The notes under the pieces are model-generated. The model was not told where the DNA came from. It did not search any database and worked only from the letters and a program-made list of their open reading frames with translations. A stretch of 64,000 nucleotides of DNA from contig CAVQLK010000006.1 in NCBI GenBank assembly GCA_963713355.1, positions 1,426,001 through 1,490,000 on the forward strand, read 5' to 3'. A program made the translations under genes and the position numbers. Positions 43,886-54,062 of the stretch are shown here, one piece after another. This DNA comes from FEN-1219 sp963713355 (GTDB lineage Bacteria > Pseudomonadota > Gammaproteobacteria > Steroidobacterales > Rariloculaceae). The number at the start of each line of letters is the position of its first letter. Position 1 is the first letter of the stretch.

Positions 43886-46394
43886 ATGGCGAGTGCATTC
43901 GTGCCACGCATGACGGCGCCGCGACCGACGAGCGTCGCAAAGCCGGCGGTCCTGCTCCTATTGCCGGCGGCGCTCGCGATCGCGGGCTGCGGCCCGTCGA
44001 GGCAAGAGATCGCGGCCGAGCAGCGCGCGACGCTCGCGCGGTACTGCTTCGAGTGCCACGACGACGCGGAGCGCACGGCCGATCTGTCGCTCGCGTCGCT
44101 CGACGTCGCCAACATTGGCGCTGACGCCGCGACTTGGGAGCACGTCGTTCGCAAGCTCGAGACCGGCATGATGCCGCCGCACGACGGCGCCCCGCGCCCG
44201 CAACCTGCAGAGAGCGCGGCGCTGGTGGCTTGGCTCGTTAACGAGCTCGATCGCTCGGCCGCGGAGTCGCCGGACCCGGGCCGCACGGTGCCGTTCCACC
44301 GTTTGAACCGCAGCGAATATCGAAATGCCGTCCGCGATCTGCTCGCCGTGGACGTCGACGTCGCCGGCCTGCTGCCCGGCGACGACGCGAGCTACGGCTT
44401 CGACAACATCGGCGGCGTGCTGAAGCTGTCGCCGACGCTGCTCGAGCGCTACTTGACCGCCGCCGACAAGATCAGCCGCCTCGCCGTCGGCACGGCTTCG
44501 CCGTTCGCCGCGATCGATTCGTTTCGCATTCCGGACGACCGCTCGCAGGAGCGGCGGTTGCCGGGATGCCGTTCGGCACGCGCGGCGGCATCGCGCATCG
44601 ATTACACGTTCCCGCAGGACGCCGAGTACGAGATCTCGGCGGTCCTCGCGCGTGACTTGAACGAGGGCATGCCGATTTACACGGAGCCGCAAATGCTCGA
44701 GATCAGCATCGACCGCGAGCGCGTTGCGACCTTCACGCTCGACGCCGCGAATGCGTTGCCGCTGCGCCCGACGAGGATGCCGACGATTTCGGCGGGCGCA
44801 TGAACCGGCGCGTCGCTCGCGAGGAGCAACAAGCAGCGCAACCGTGCCGACGAGGATTGGGCCGTGCGCGTGCCTGTGATGGCGGGGCGGCGTGAAGTCG
44901 ACCGTCGCGTTCCTCGACAAGGCCGCCTCGGTCCCACGGGTAAGCGCGAGCCGTTCTCGCGGCCGTTTCCGCGCGGGCTCAACATTCCCGAAGGGCGCTA
45001 CGGGTCGTACTTGCGTCGCGTCGAGATCAGCGGGCCATTCGACGCCGTCGGGCCCGGGCGCAGACGGCGAGCCGCGAGCGCATCTTCGTCTGCCGGCCCC
45101 GAAACGGAGCAGGCGGTGCCGACGGACGAGTCCGAGAGCTGCGCAAAACGATCCTCGCGGGCCTCGTGCGCCGCGCGTATCGGCGGCCCGTCGTTGACGC
45201 CGACGTTGCGCCGTTGCGTGGAGTTCTATCGCGCGGCGCACGCCGAAGCAGGCAACTTCGACGGCGGTATCCAAGTCGCTTTGAAGGCCGTGCTCGTGAG
45301 CCCCGAATTCCTGTTCCGCGTGGCGCAAGATCCGCCGGGATGCTGCGCCGGGCTCGCTGTACCGCATCGGCGACGTCGAGCTCGCATCGCGGCTGTCGTT
45401 CTTTTTATGGAGCAGCATCCCCGACGACGAGCTGCTGCGCGCAGCCGAGCGCGGCGCGCTGCACAAGCCCGCCGAGCTCGAGCGCCAGGTTCGGCGCATG
45501 ATCGCCGACGCGCGCGCCGATGCGTTCGTCGCCAACTTCGCGGGTCAGTGGCTGTATTTGCGCAACCTCGACGCCGTGATTCCCGTGCAAAGTGTTTTTC
45601 CGAACTTCGACGACACGCTGCGCGAGGGTTTGCGCCGTGAGACGGAGCTGTTTTTTGCGAGCGTGCTGCGCGAGGACTTGAGCGTGCTCGCGCTCTTGAA
45701 CGCCGACTACACGTTCGTCAACGAGCGCGTCGCGCGGCATTACGGCTTGCCGAATGTCAAAGGCAATCACTTCCGGCGCGTCGAGTTGCCTCCCGACAGC
45801 CCGCGTCGCGGCGTGCTCGGCCACGGCAGCCTGCTCGCCGTGACTTCGTATGCGGATCGCACTTCGCCCGTCGTGCGCGGGCATTGGATCCTCGAGAACC
45901 TGCTCGGCGCCGAGCCGCCGCCGCCGCCGGCGAACGTGCCGCCGCTCGAGGCGACGAGTGTGACGGATGGTGCCGGCACGATGTTGTCGCTGCGCGAGCG
46001 GCTCGAGGCGCATCGCGCGAACCCGAGCTGCGCGTCGTGTCATGCGTCGATGGATTCGGTCGGCTTCGCGCTCGAGGGTTTCGATGCGACAGGGCGTTGG
46101 CGCGCCATCGACGAGCTCGGAGATCCGATCGACGCGTCGGGTACCTTGCCCGACGGTAGCCGGTTCGAGGGTCTCGACGAGTTTCGTACGGCCCTGCTGT
46201 CGTCGGAGCAGTTCCGCCTCGTGCTCGCCGAGAAGCTCATGGTGTATGCGCTCGGGCGCGGCGTCGAGCACTACGACATGCCGGCGGTGCGCGCGATCGT
46301 GCGCGAAGCCGCAGCGGAGGAGCATCGCTTCTCGCAGTTCATTCTCGGCGTCGTCATCAGCGCGCCGTTTCAGATGAGGAGGGCGGCGCTGTGA
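43886..46394 (+). pseudogene. DUF1592 diheme cytochrome (module 3), about 11 indels
   Basis: N-terminal part intact to about 44567: lipobox AGC (Cys35), haem motif CFECH (Cys54), DUF1587 (RLNRSEYRNAVRDLLAVDVD). C-terminal part intact from about 45350: DUF1592 (SRLSFFLWSSIPDDELLRAA), second haem motif CASCH, DUF1585. Between them the family sequence jumps frame near 44567, 44597, 44769, 44830, 44900, 44938, 45058, 45113, 45150, 45220 and 45350, six shifts like an extra base and five like a lost one. Several fall in runs, for example AAAA at 45150 where a fifth A restores CAKTILAGL. As a lipoprotein it is anchored differently from modules 1 and 2. Its stop overlaps the DUF1552 start by 4 bases. 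Confidence 0.8.
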
Positions 46395-47771
46395 TCGTCA
46401 CCAAACGAGCTCTGCCGCGACGTACGTTCTTGAAGGGTGCAGGTGCAGCGATAGGCTTGCCGCTGCTCGATGCGATGGTGCCGGCCTTCGCGGCCGAGGC
46501 GCCCAAGGCGAAACGCCTCGGGTTCGTCTACTCTGCCGAACGGCGTCGCGAAGAACTTCACGGGCATCGACTACTGGACGCCGAAAGTCGCGGGCAAGCT
46601 AGTCGGAGCTCTCGACGATTCTCACGCCGCTTGCGCCATACCGCGATCGCCTGACCGTCGTCAGCGGCATCGACCAGAGAGTGGCCGAGGCCAACTCCGA
46701 GGACGGCGCCACGGGCGATCACACGAAAGCCAATGCGGCTTGGCTGACCGGCGTGCGCTGCAAACGTACCGAAGGCGCCGACATCGAATGCGGCGTGTCG
46801 GCCGATCAATTGGCGGCGCAGGTGCTCGGCAAGGAGACCGTGCTGCCGTCGCTCGAGCTTTCGATCGACCTCAGCGTGCTCGCCGGCATGTGCGACAGCG
46901 CGTACAGCTGCGTCTACTTGAACACGCTGTCGTGGAGCACGCCGACGACTCCGATCCCGAGTGAGAACAATCCGCGAGTCGTGTTCGAGCGCTTGTTCGG
47001 CAACGGCGGCACGAATGCGCAGCGCGCGGCACAGGCGCGCCAGGATCGCAGCATTCTCGACTTCGTCGGCGCCGATTTCGCGCGCTTGACGCGCGAGCTC
47101 GGGCCTCGCCGACCGCGTGCAGGTCGACGAGTACCTCGAGGCCGTGCGCGAAGTCGAGCGGCGAATCGAGACCGTCGAACGGCTCGGCGACGAGGCCGGG
47201 CTGCCGGCGCTCGAGCGCCCGCCGGGCATACCCGCGAACGTTCGGCGAGCACGTGAAGCTCATGTACGAGCTGCAGTGGCTCGCGTTTCAAGCGGACCTC
47301 ACGCGCGTCGTGACGTTCATGCTTGGCCGCGAGCTCAACTTCCGCACGTATCCCGAGATCGGGCTCACGCAGGGCGCATCACACGATGTCGCACCACCAG
47401 GAGCAGCCCGAGAACATCGAGCGGTACGCGAAGCTCAATACGTATCAGACGGACCTGTTCGCGTGGTTCTTGAACAAGCTCGCAACGACGCCCGAGGGCG
47501 ACGGCACGTTGCTCGATCATTCCTGTTCTTGTACGGCGGTGCGTTCGGTAATCCGAACTTGCACGCTCATATCGATCTACCGCTTGCGCTCGTCGGCGGG
47601 CCGGCTGGGCGACTCGGCGGCGGCCGGCACCAAGTCGAGCCGAGCGGCACGCCGCTGTCGAATCTGCTCTTGACGATGCTCGACGGCGCCGACGTGCGCA
47701 TCGAGTCGCTCGGCGACAGCACGGGACGCGTCGCGCTCGGAGACGACGAATGCGTGACGTTTGCGCGCTAG
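46391..47771 (+). pseudogene. DUF1552 Tat-exported protein (module 3), about 6 indels
   Basis: GTG start at 46391 overlapping the cytochrome stop (GTGA). Tat signal PRRTFLKGAGAAIGLPLLDA, then the family sequence in successive frames: PNGVAKNFTGIDYWTPK, LTVVSGIDQRVAEAN, PRVVFERLFGNGGTN, LMYELQWLAFQADLTRVVTF, MSHHQEQPENIERYAKLNTY and LFLYGGAFGNPNLHAHIDLP. Shifts near 46534, 46600, 47102, 47237 and 47377 fit an extra base; one near 47522 fits a lost base. Close to the module 2 protein in type (PRVVFERLFG present). If the shifts are errors, the gene is complete. Confidence 0.8.
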
Positions 47772-49131
47772 CTTCGCACCGCTGTTGCGCTCGCGCTGCT
47801 TTGCGGCTCGGCATCGCGGTCTCGGCGCAGGCGATCCGAACGAAGCCGACGCCGACGGCACGACGGCTTTGCACTGGGCCGTGCACCGCGGTGAGCGCGA
47901 AGCGCGTGCTGGCGCTGCTGGCGGCGGGCGCGACCGTGGACGCCGCGAACCGCTACGGCGTGCGGCCCGCGTACCTTGCCGCCGAGAACGGAGATGCCGC
48001 GACGATGCACGCGTTGCTCGAGGCTGGCGCCGATCCGCGCGCGACATTCGCCGAGGGCGAGACGCTGCTGATGACGGCCGCGCGCACGGGTGACGTCGCG
48101 ACGATCGAGGCATTGCTCGCAGCGGGCGCGGCGTCGACGCGACGGAAGGCCGCGGCGGCCAGACGGCGCTCATGCTGGCAGCGGCCGAGAACAATGGCCC
48201 TGCGATCGCCGCATTGATCGAGGCCGGCGCCGACCGCGACGCGCTCGACGCCACGGGCGAGTTTACTGCGCTCGCGTTTGCCGTGCGGGCCGGGGCCGTC
48301 GAGGCGGAGAAGGCGCTGCTCGAAGCAGGCGCCGATGCGAGTGCTGCGTTGCCCGACGGCACGAGCATGCTCGTGCTCGCCGCGCTGAACCAGAACTATG
48401 AGGCTGCGGGAGTGTTGCTCGAGCATGGCGCGGACCCGAACGCGGCCGTGAATGGTTGGACCGCGCTGCATCAAATCGCGCGCGTGCGCCGTTGGACACG
48501 TGGCTTCAATCTGCCGGGGCCCGAGCATCGCGACCGGCTCTCGAGCCTCGAGCTCGTGCGAAAGCTCGCGGCGCGCGGCGCCGACGTTAACGCGCAGCAG
48601 ACGGGCGAGCGCGAGGGCGGCACGACGCCGTTCCTGCTGGCGACGAGATCGCTGGATCTGCCCTACATGCGCACGCTGCTCGAGCTCGGCGCCGACCCCG
48701 CTTTGAAGGCCGATGACGGCACGACGGCTGTCATGCTGGCGGCGGGCGTCGGCCAGGGCCAAGGTTCCGCAGGTGCGGCCCCCGGCTCGATCGAAGAAGC
48801 GCTCGCGGCGCTCACGTTGACGCTCGAGCTCGGCGCCGGGACGGTCAACGACGTCAACTCGCGCAACGAGACGCCGCTGCACGGCGTGATGTATCGCGGT
48901 GGCTCGATCGCGTTGATCGACTTTCTCGTCGAGCGTGGCGCAAAGCTCGAAGGCGTAGTCAACAGCCGAGGGTGGACGCCGCTACGGATCGCCGACGGCG
49001 TCGCGCTCGACGGCATCGCGTTCATCCGCTATCCCGAAGCCGCGGCGCGCCTGCGCGCGCTGATGCAGGAGCAGGGATTGACCGTGCCGCCCCTCGAGTG
49101 GGACGGGCCGCGCGAAGCCGCCGTGCAATAG
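47750..49131 (+). pseudogene. Exported ankyrin repeat protein (Ank D, module 3), damaged 5' end
   Basis: The last 320 codons (48172-49131) are an intact run of ankyrin repeats (ALIEAGADRDALDATGEFTA, LLEHGADPNAAVNGWTALHQ) with the family insert around 48480-48620. The 5' part is disturbed. Signal-like sequence (LRTAVALALLCGSAS) is seen only in the frame entered after the DUF1552 stop. DPNEADADGTTALHWAVHRG follows in another frame and VLALLAAGATVDAANRYG in a third, with shifts near 47830, 47910 and 48130. The first half-repeat found in the other ankyrins is missing, so a real small deletion is possible. Third gene of the module, overlapping the DUF1552 gene. Confidence 0.75.
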
Positions 49132-49154
49132 CGTACGCGCTCGCGCGTCGGGTG

Positions 49155-49547
49155 CTAGCTTTGCCGCGCCTTCGCAGCTCGGCGGCGGTCGTGCCTAGTG
49201 CGCCGGTTGTTGGCGAGGAAGATCGAGGCGCTGAGCCCGCCGTGCTCCAATCGACGACCTTCGCTGCGTCGATCCGACCACTTCGTGAACTTGCACGAGC
49301 ATTGGGCTGCCGTGCACGCGGGCAGCGGCAGCGCCGGAGCTTCCTTCGACAGAAGTCTCTTACCTTCGAACGCGCGAGCGGCCTGGCAGGCGCTGCTGCG
49401 AAGCCGTATCTCGACGGCGCCGAAGCGTCCGCCAGCGGCTTTTGCACGGCGCGGAGCGGGAACTTTCGTTGCCGCACGGTGGCGAGACACGAGCCAGTAG
49501 GCAGCGCCCGTTGCAACGACGAGCGCGACGATGAGCGAGAGAATCAT
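49155..49547 (-). CDS. Small anchored protein with conserved cysteines
   Basis: 130 residues. One N-terminal TM segment (about 2-19), then a 75-residue conserved block: AVEIRLRSSACQAARAFEGK, LPLPACTAAQCSCKF, and a double DRR pattern (WSDRRSEGRR). I know this as a small uncharacterised proteobacterial family with a Cys cluster and basic tail. It could bind metal. The ATG has no clear ribosome site. Convergent with Ank D, 23 bases apart. Confidence 0.55.
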   Translation of the reverse strand: MILSLIVALVVATGAAYWLVSRHRAATKVPAPRRAKAAGGRFGAVEIRLRSSACQAARAFEGKRLLSKEAPALPLPACTAAQCSCKFTKWSDRRSEGRRLEHGGLSASIFLANNRRTRHDRRRAAKARQS

Positions 49548-49669
49548 GGGCCCAGCAAGGCCTTGCGTTGTCGATTGACCGCCAGGCTATGCGCGGGAAG
49601 CAGGGAACGCGCTGATCGATCTCACAGTTCGCGGTCCCGGCGGCAGCGGCGCGGCAGTCAGGGCGCGGC

Positions 49670-50434
49670 CTAGTCGGACCAGGCCGGCATGCCGCGGGAG
49701 GGCAGCGGCCGGCGGCGGTTCGGGCGGCCAATCAAGTCGAGAAAATTGTTGAAGACCGAGTCGGCGGAGCGACGCGTGGCGGCGACGAGCTCGGCGGTCT
49801 TGGCGCGGATAGCATCCTCGTCGGCGGGCAAGCCTGCTGCGGCGAGCTCGGCGCGAAACGACGGCAGGGCGAGCCATCGCTCGATGACCTGCGCGTCGAC
49901 TTCGAGGTGGAACTGGAAGCCATACGCGTTGCTGCCGAACCGAAACGCTTGCTGCTCGCACGTCTCGGTTCGCGCGAGATGCGTCGCGCCGCGCGGCAGC
50001 TCATAGGTGTAGGAGTGCCACTGGAACACGGCCAGCCGCTCGCCCGCCGCGCCGAGCACGGGATCGCTGCGTCCCTCGGCGCTCATTTGCATATCGTACC
50101 AACCGATCTCGGCGTGCGCGTGCCGCCGCACGGGCGCGCCGAGCACGTGCGCGAGTAGCTGTGCGCCCAGGCAAATGCCGAGCACGGGTTTGCCTTGCTC
50201 GAGCGCTCTCTCGATCGCGAGGAGCTCCGTCTTCAAGTGCGGCCGCCGGTGCTGATCCTCGACGTTCATCGGCCCGCCGAGCACGATCAGCCCGCGATAG
50301 CGGTCGACGTCGGGCTGCGCGTCGGGATCGCGTTCGAAATTGTGGAAGCGAATGCGGTGGCCGCGCCCGCGAATCAGCGCATCGAGCGTGCCGAGCGGCT
50401 CGACGGCGACGTGCTGGAAGACCAAGAGGCGCAT
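49670..50434 (-). CDS. Class I glutamine amidotransferase-like protein
   Basis: 254 residues. Class I amidotransferase domain with the nucleophile elbow GICLGAQ (Cys88), FQWHSYTYELP, and the His-Glu of the triad in GFQFHLEVD (His176, Glu178). Resembles the GMP-synthase-like stand-alone glutaminase domains. No synthetase partner is adjacent, so the acceptor is unknown; many such proteins act on glutamyl amides such as gamma-glutamyl compounds. Confidence 0.88.
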   Translation of the reverse strand: MRLLVFQHVAVEPLGTLDALIRGRGHRIRFHNFERDPDAQPDVDRYRGLIVLGGPMNVEDQHRRPHLKTELLAIERALEQGKPVLGICLGAQLLAHVLGAPVRRHAHAEIGWYDMQMSAEGRSDPVLGAAGERLAVFQWHSYTYELPRGATHLARTETCEQQAFRFGSNAYGFQFHLEVDAQVIERWLALPSFRAELAAAGLPADEDAIRAKTAELVAATRRSADSVFNNFLDLIGRPNRRRPLPSRGMPAWSD

Positions 50435-50493
50435 GACTCAATGGTGGCGTCTATGGCCGGCGGTCGTCCACTCGACCGTCGGCGATGTCGTCG

Positions 50494-51267
50494 TCAGCGC
50501 GTTCGATGCCAGCTACGCGTCGGCGACCCGCGTCGCAGGCCGTAGTAGGGATGACGTTCGAGCAGGCGCGGATCGCGGAACAGCAGCACGAGCACGGCGC
50601 CGGCGACGAACCCGCCGACATGCGCCCAGAATGCGACGCCGCCGCCCTCGGCGCCGATCGACGCGGAGGCGCTGAGCAGTTGCAAGACGAACCAATAGCC
50701 GAGCATGAACACGGCCGGCACTGCGATCGTCGTCGCGAAGAACCCGAGGAACAGAAGCATGTGCACGTGAACGCGCGGATACAGCAGCACGTACGCGCCC
50801 ATGACGCCCCCGATCGCCCCCGACGCGCCGACCATCGGGATGATCGACTCCGGATCGGTCATCGTTTGCGCCGTCGCAGCCGCGAGCCCACAGAGCAAGT
50901 AAAACACGAGGAATCGCGCGTGACCCATTGAATCTTCGACGTTGTTACCGAAGATCCACAGGAACCACATGTTGCCTAGCAGATGGAGCCAGCCGCCGTG
51001 CATGAACATCGACGTTAATGGCGTGTACCACGACGGCATGTCGCCAAGGACACAAACGGCGTTCTCGCCGAGGGGGAAACGCGCGCCGGGCGCGGCCGTC
51101 TGCAACAGCTCGGCGGGGATGAGCCCCAAGCGGCAGACGGAGCTCGAGAGCTGCGGCTCAGTGCCGAGCCCTTGCAGCAGGACCCATGCGAGCACGTTCG
51201 CGCCGATCAGCGCGTAAGTCACGATGGGTGTCAGGAAGTGCGGATTGTCGTCGCGAATAGGGAACAT
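50494..51267 (-). CDS. Rhomboid family intramembrane serine protease
   Basis: 257 residues, six to seven TM segments. Rhomboid signatures: FMHGGWLHLLGNMWFLWIFG, the catalytic Ser in GASGAIGGVMGAY, and the catalytic His in FWAHVGGFVAGA. Cleaves membrane proteins within or near the bilayer; substrates unknown. An unusual Cys-containing periplasmic loop (about 40-75) precedes the HGGW motif. Only 4 bases separate its start from the stop of the upstream oxidoreductase gene. Confidence 0.9.
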   Translation of the reverse strand: MFPIRDDNPHFLTPIVTYALIGANVLAWVLLQGLGTEPQLSSSVCRLGLIPAELLQTAAPGARFPLGENAVCVLGDMPSWYTPLTSMFMHGGWLHLLGNMWFLWIFGNNVEDSMGHARFLVFYLLCGLAAATAQTMTDPESIIPMVGASGAIGGVMGAYVLLYPRVHVHMLLFLGFFATTIAVPAVFMLGYWFVLQLLSASASIGAEGGGVAFWAHVGGFVAGAVLVLLFRDPRLLERHPYYGLRRGSPTRSWHRTR

Positions 51268-51271
51268 CGAG

Positions 51272-52828
51272 CTAGCTTACATGCCGGCGCGGCGCGCGCT
51301 CGGCATGCGAGCTCGGAGCGAGGTCCCGATTCGCGGGCCCGACGATCACGCGGCCATAGCGGTCGAATCGTGAGCCGTGACAAGGGCAGTCCCAGGTTTT
51401 CTCGACGTCGTCGAAGGTGACGATGCATCCGAGGTGCGGGCACACGGCCGAACGCTCGTGCAGCATCCCGTCATAGTCACGGTAGGCCGCGATCTTGGAG
51501 AGGCCGCGCCGCAGCACGGCGCCTTGCCCGGGCGCGAGGGCGTCGACGGAGTCCACGTCGCCGCCGCCGAGATAGTCTTCGACGTACTGCGCCGCGACGT
51601 TGAGATTCTCCTTCGCATACTCGATCGGTGCACGCAGCATCTTTCGCGCCGGGTCGTAAAGCGCCGCCCACGGTGACGCGCGTCCGACGATGAGGTCCGT
51701 CAACAGCATTCCGGCGATCGTGCCGTGCGTCATGCCCATGCCCGAATCGCCCGTCGCGATATAGACAGTGCTCGCGTCGCCGGGGTTGGGCCCGATGAAC
51801 GCCACGCCATCCATGGGCTCCATGACCTGGCCGGACCAACGGAGCAAGACTGCGCCGGCTGCGGGAAAGCGCTCGCGCATCCACTGCTCGAGGCGAGCGA
51901 AGCGCTCGTTCCCGTCGTGTGCTTGCCCGGACTTGTGGTCCTCGCCGCCGACGATCAGTAGCTCGTCGACGCCGTCGTCGTGCAGCCGAACGTAGTGGTA
52001 TGGATTCGCAGTGTCCCAGTACAGGGCCTTCGCAATCGAGCCGCGCGGCACGCGTGCCGCCACGACGTAAGTGCTATAAGGAGCTTGTTTCGTGTGAATC
52101 GTGACGATGTCGTTGATCGGCGTATTGGTGGCGACGACGATCGCATCGGCGCTCACGATTTTGCCCGCCGTCGTCACGACGTGCGCGGCAACGCCACCTC
52201 GAATCGAGGACGCATGCGTGCCGCAAAAAATGCGGCCTCCGCGCCGCTCGAGCGCGCGCGCGAGACCGGCGAGGTACTTGGCGGGATGAAACTGCGCTTG
52301 GCGCGGAAATCGTAGGCACCGGCCGGTGTCGAAAGTGTCGATGGGGGCGCGAGCAACGGCGGCCACGTCGGCAAGGCCTGCGCGTCGCGCCGCCGCGAGC
52401 TCGCGATCGAGGAAGCCGGCCGGTGTGTCTGCCGCCGCGATGAGATAACCGTCGAGCCGCTCGAAGCCGCAGTCGATGCGCTCGTCGCGCACGATGGCCT
52501 CGATGCGATCGATAGCCGTTGTATGGCTCTCGGCCGCTTGGCGCGCTCCGTCGCTTCCATGCAGCCGCTCGAGGTGAAAATAGCGATCGTCGATCGCGTT
52601 GGTGAGATGCGCTGTCGTCCGCCGTGTCATGCCGCCGCCGACAGGACCATCGTCGAGCACCACGACGTTCCTGCCTTCCCCGGCGAGCGCATACGCCGTC
52701 GTCATGCCGGCGATTCCGGCGCCGACGACGCAAACGTCGGCGGCGATATCCTCGCCGAGCGGCGCGTAGTCCGGCGCCGCCACGTCCATCCACGCAGACC
52801 GGGTAGTCTCGCGTTCGTTATCGACCAT
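51272..52828 (-). CDS. FAD-dependent oxidoreductase with C-terminal Rieske domain
   Basis: 518 residues with an excellent ribosome site (AAGGAGGG). N-terminal DAO-type FAD domain: DVCVVGAGIAGMTTAYALAG dinucleotide motif, GGGMTRRTTAHLTNAIDDRY, and FIGPNPGDASTVYIATGDSG near the end of the flavoprotein part. A Rieske [2Fe-2S] domain follows (about 430-515) with CPHLGC and CPCHGSRF ligands. This fusion is a recognised family of stress-associated oxidoreductases; substrate unknown. Cytoplasmic, no signal peptide. Confidence 0.9.
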   Translation of the reverse strand: MVDNERETTRSAWMDVAAPDYAPLGEDIAADVCVVGAGIAGMTTAYALAGEGRNVVVLDDGPVGGGMTRRTTAHLTNAIDDRYFHLERLHGSDGARQAAESHTTAIDRIEAIVRDERIDCGFERLDGYLIAAADTPAGFLDRELAAARRAGLADVAAVARAPIDTFDTGRCLRFPRQAQFHPAKYLAGLARALERRGGRIFCGTHASSIRGGVAAHVVTTAGKIVSADAIVVATNTPINDIVTIHTKQAPYSTYVVAARVPRGSIAKALYWDTANPYHYVRLHDDGVDELLIVGGEDHKSGQAHDGNERFARLEQWMRERFPAAGAVLLRWSGQVMEPMDGVAFIGPNPGDASTVYIATGDSGMGMTHGTIAGMLLTDLIVGRASPWAALYDPARKMLRAPIEYAKENLNVAAQYVEDYLGGGDVDSVDALAPGQGAVLRRGLSKIAAYRDYDGMLHERSAVCPHLGCIVTFDDVEKTWDCPCHGSRFDRYGRVIVGPANRDLAPSSHAERAPRRHVS

Positions 52829-52954
52829 AAGCCCTCCTTACGGATCCGACTCCCTGCAAGCGGCCGCGCCCAGAATTCCTCATGCATGAGTCGTGCCTCG
52901 GACGCGGCGCGAGCCGCTCCGCGCGTTGAACGTATAAGTACCTCGGGCGAACAG

Positions 52955-53278
52955 CTAGCCGGGGTCGCGTGTGCGCCGCTCGCGGCGGTACAGCGCGGCG
53001 CGGGCGAGCAGCATTGCCGTCACCGGCGCCGTCAGTACGACAAACAGTGTGATCAGCAGAGCGTGAAGCACGGGCCGCGCTTCGACGGCGGACGACACGA
53101 GTATCGACGACAGCAGCACGCAGCCTGCGCCGAGCGTCGAGCCCATCGCTGGGGGATGCATGCGCGCGAAGAAATCCGGCAGCCGCAGTAAGCCCAATGC
53201 GCCGATTGCCGCAAGGGCGCTGCCGACCATGAGAAGAATCGCGGCAGGCACGGAAACCCAGGCGGAAATCTCGCTCAT
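52955..53278 (-). CDS. mrpG: Mrp Na+/H+ antiporter subunit G
   Basis: 107 residues from ATG 53278, overlapping mrpF by 4 bases. Three TM helices with the MrpG/MnhG/PhaG pattern (GALGLLRLPDFFARMHPPAM, GAGCVLLSSILVSS). Last gene of the six-gene mrp operon. Required for assembly and activity of the monovalent cation/proton antiporter complex in the inner membrane. Confidence 0.92.
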   Translation of the reverse strand: MSEISAWVSVPAAILLMVGSALAAIGALGLLRLPDFFARMHPPAMGSTLGAGCVLLSSILVSSAVEARPVLHALLITLFVVLTAPVTAMLLARAALYRRERRTRDPG

Positions 53279-53556
53279 GGCTCGATGACCTCGCCCCGCA
53301 GCAGGAATTTCGCGAGCGCGACCGTGCCGACGAACCCGAACAGCGCGATCAACAGTGCCATGTCGAAGTAGGCTGCGGACATCGACCGTATGCCGAGCAC
53401 GAGCAGCAGCAGCATGCCGTTCGTGTAGAGAACGTCCAACGCGAGCACGCGGTCTTGTGCGACGGGTCCCTTGAACAGCCGCGCGGTCGCAAACAGCATC
53501 GCGAGGGCCAAACAGACCGAAGCAAAAGTCGCCGCGAAGCCGAGCAAGCCGGTCAT
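53275..53556 (-). CDS. mrpF: Mrp Na+/H+ antiporter subunit F
   Basis: 93 residues, three TM helices, with the MrpF signature LFKGPVAQDRVLALDVLYTN and FVGTVALAKFLLRGEVIEP at the end. Overlaps mrpE and mrpG by 4 bases each, so translation is coupled. Small membrane subunit of the antiporter. Confidence 0.92.
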   Translation of the reverse strand: MTGLLGFAATFASVCLALAMLFATARLFKGPVAQDRVLALDVLYTNGMLLLLVLGIRSMSAAYFDMALLIALFGFVGTVALAKFLLRGEVIEP

Positions 53557-54062
53557 TCGAACACACCTAAGAGGAGCCGTTCATAGCGGTTCTTGATCCA
53601 TTGAACCCATTCCGTCTCGCTCTTCAAGTCGAGCACGTGCAGCGTCAAGGTGCTCGTCGCGACATCGTGGTCGACCCAGACGGTGCCCGGGGTCGCCGTC
53701 ACGATTCCGGCGAGCACGGCAAGCCCGTGCGGGTCCGTGAGACCGAGCGGGATCTTCACGAACCCGGGGCGCACCTCGCGGCCGAAAGTGAAGCCGAGGA
53801 CGATGCGCGCGACGCCGATGTTCGACCGCACGATATCGTGAAGAACGAACCCAACGAGCACGAGCGCCAGATGCGCCCGCCGGATACGGGGCCTCAGCGG
53901 GCGCAGCGCTCCGCTCGACCATGCGAGGACTATCGCGAGGATCAGACCGAGGACGATGTGGCCGAGCGACAGCGTATCGTTCAGCAGCAGCCACATCACG
54001 AGCAGCGCGCCCGTCAGCACGGGTGGAATGTTTCGCGTGACGTTCTTCAACAAGCCTTTCAC
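53553..54062 (-). CDS. mrpE: Mrp Na+/H+ antiporter subunit E
   Basis: 169 residues from a GTG at 54062. Two to three N-terminal TM helices, then the cytoplasmic domain typical of MrpE: VRPGFVKIPLGLTDPHGLAV, TATPGTVWVDHDVATSTLTL, HVLDLKSETEWVQWIKNRYE. Overlaps mrpD by 4 bases (GTGA). Confidence 0.92.
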   Translation of the reverse strand: MKGLLKNVTRNIPPVLTGALLVMWLLLNDTLSLGHIVLGLILAIVLAWSSGALRPLRPRIRRAHLALVLVGFVLHDIVRSNIGVARIVLGFTFGREVRPGFVKIPLGLTDPHGLAVLAGIVTATPGTVWVDHDVATSTLTLHVLDLKSETEWVQWIKNRYERLLLGVFE

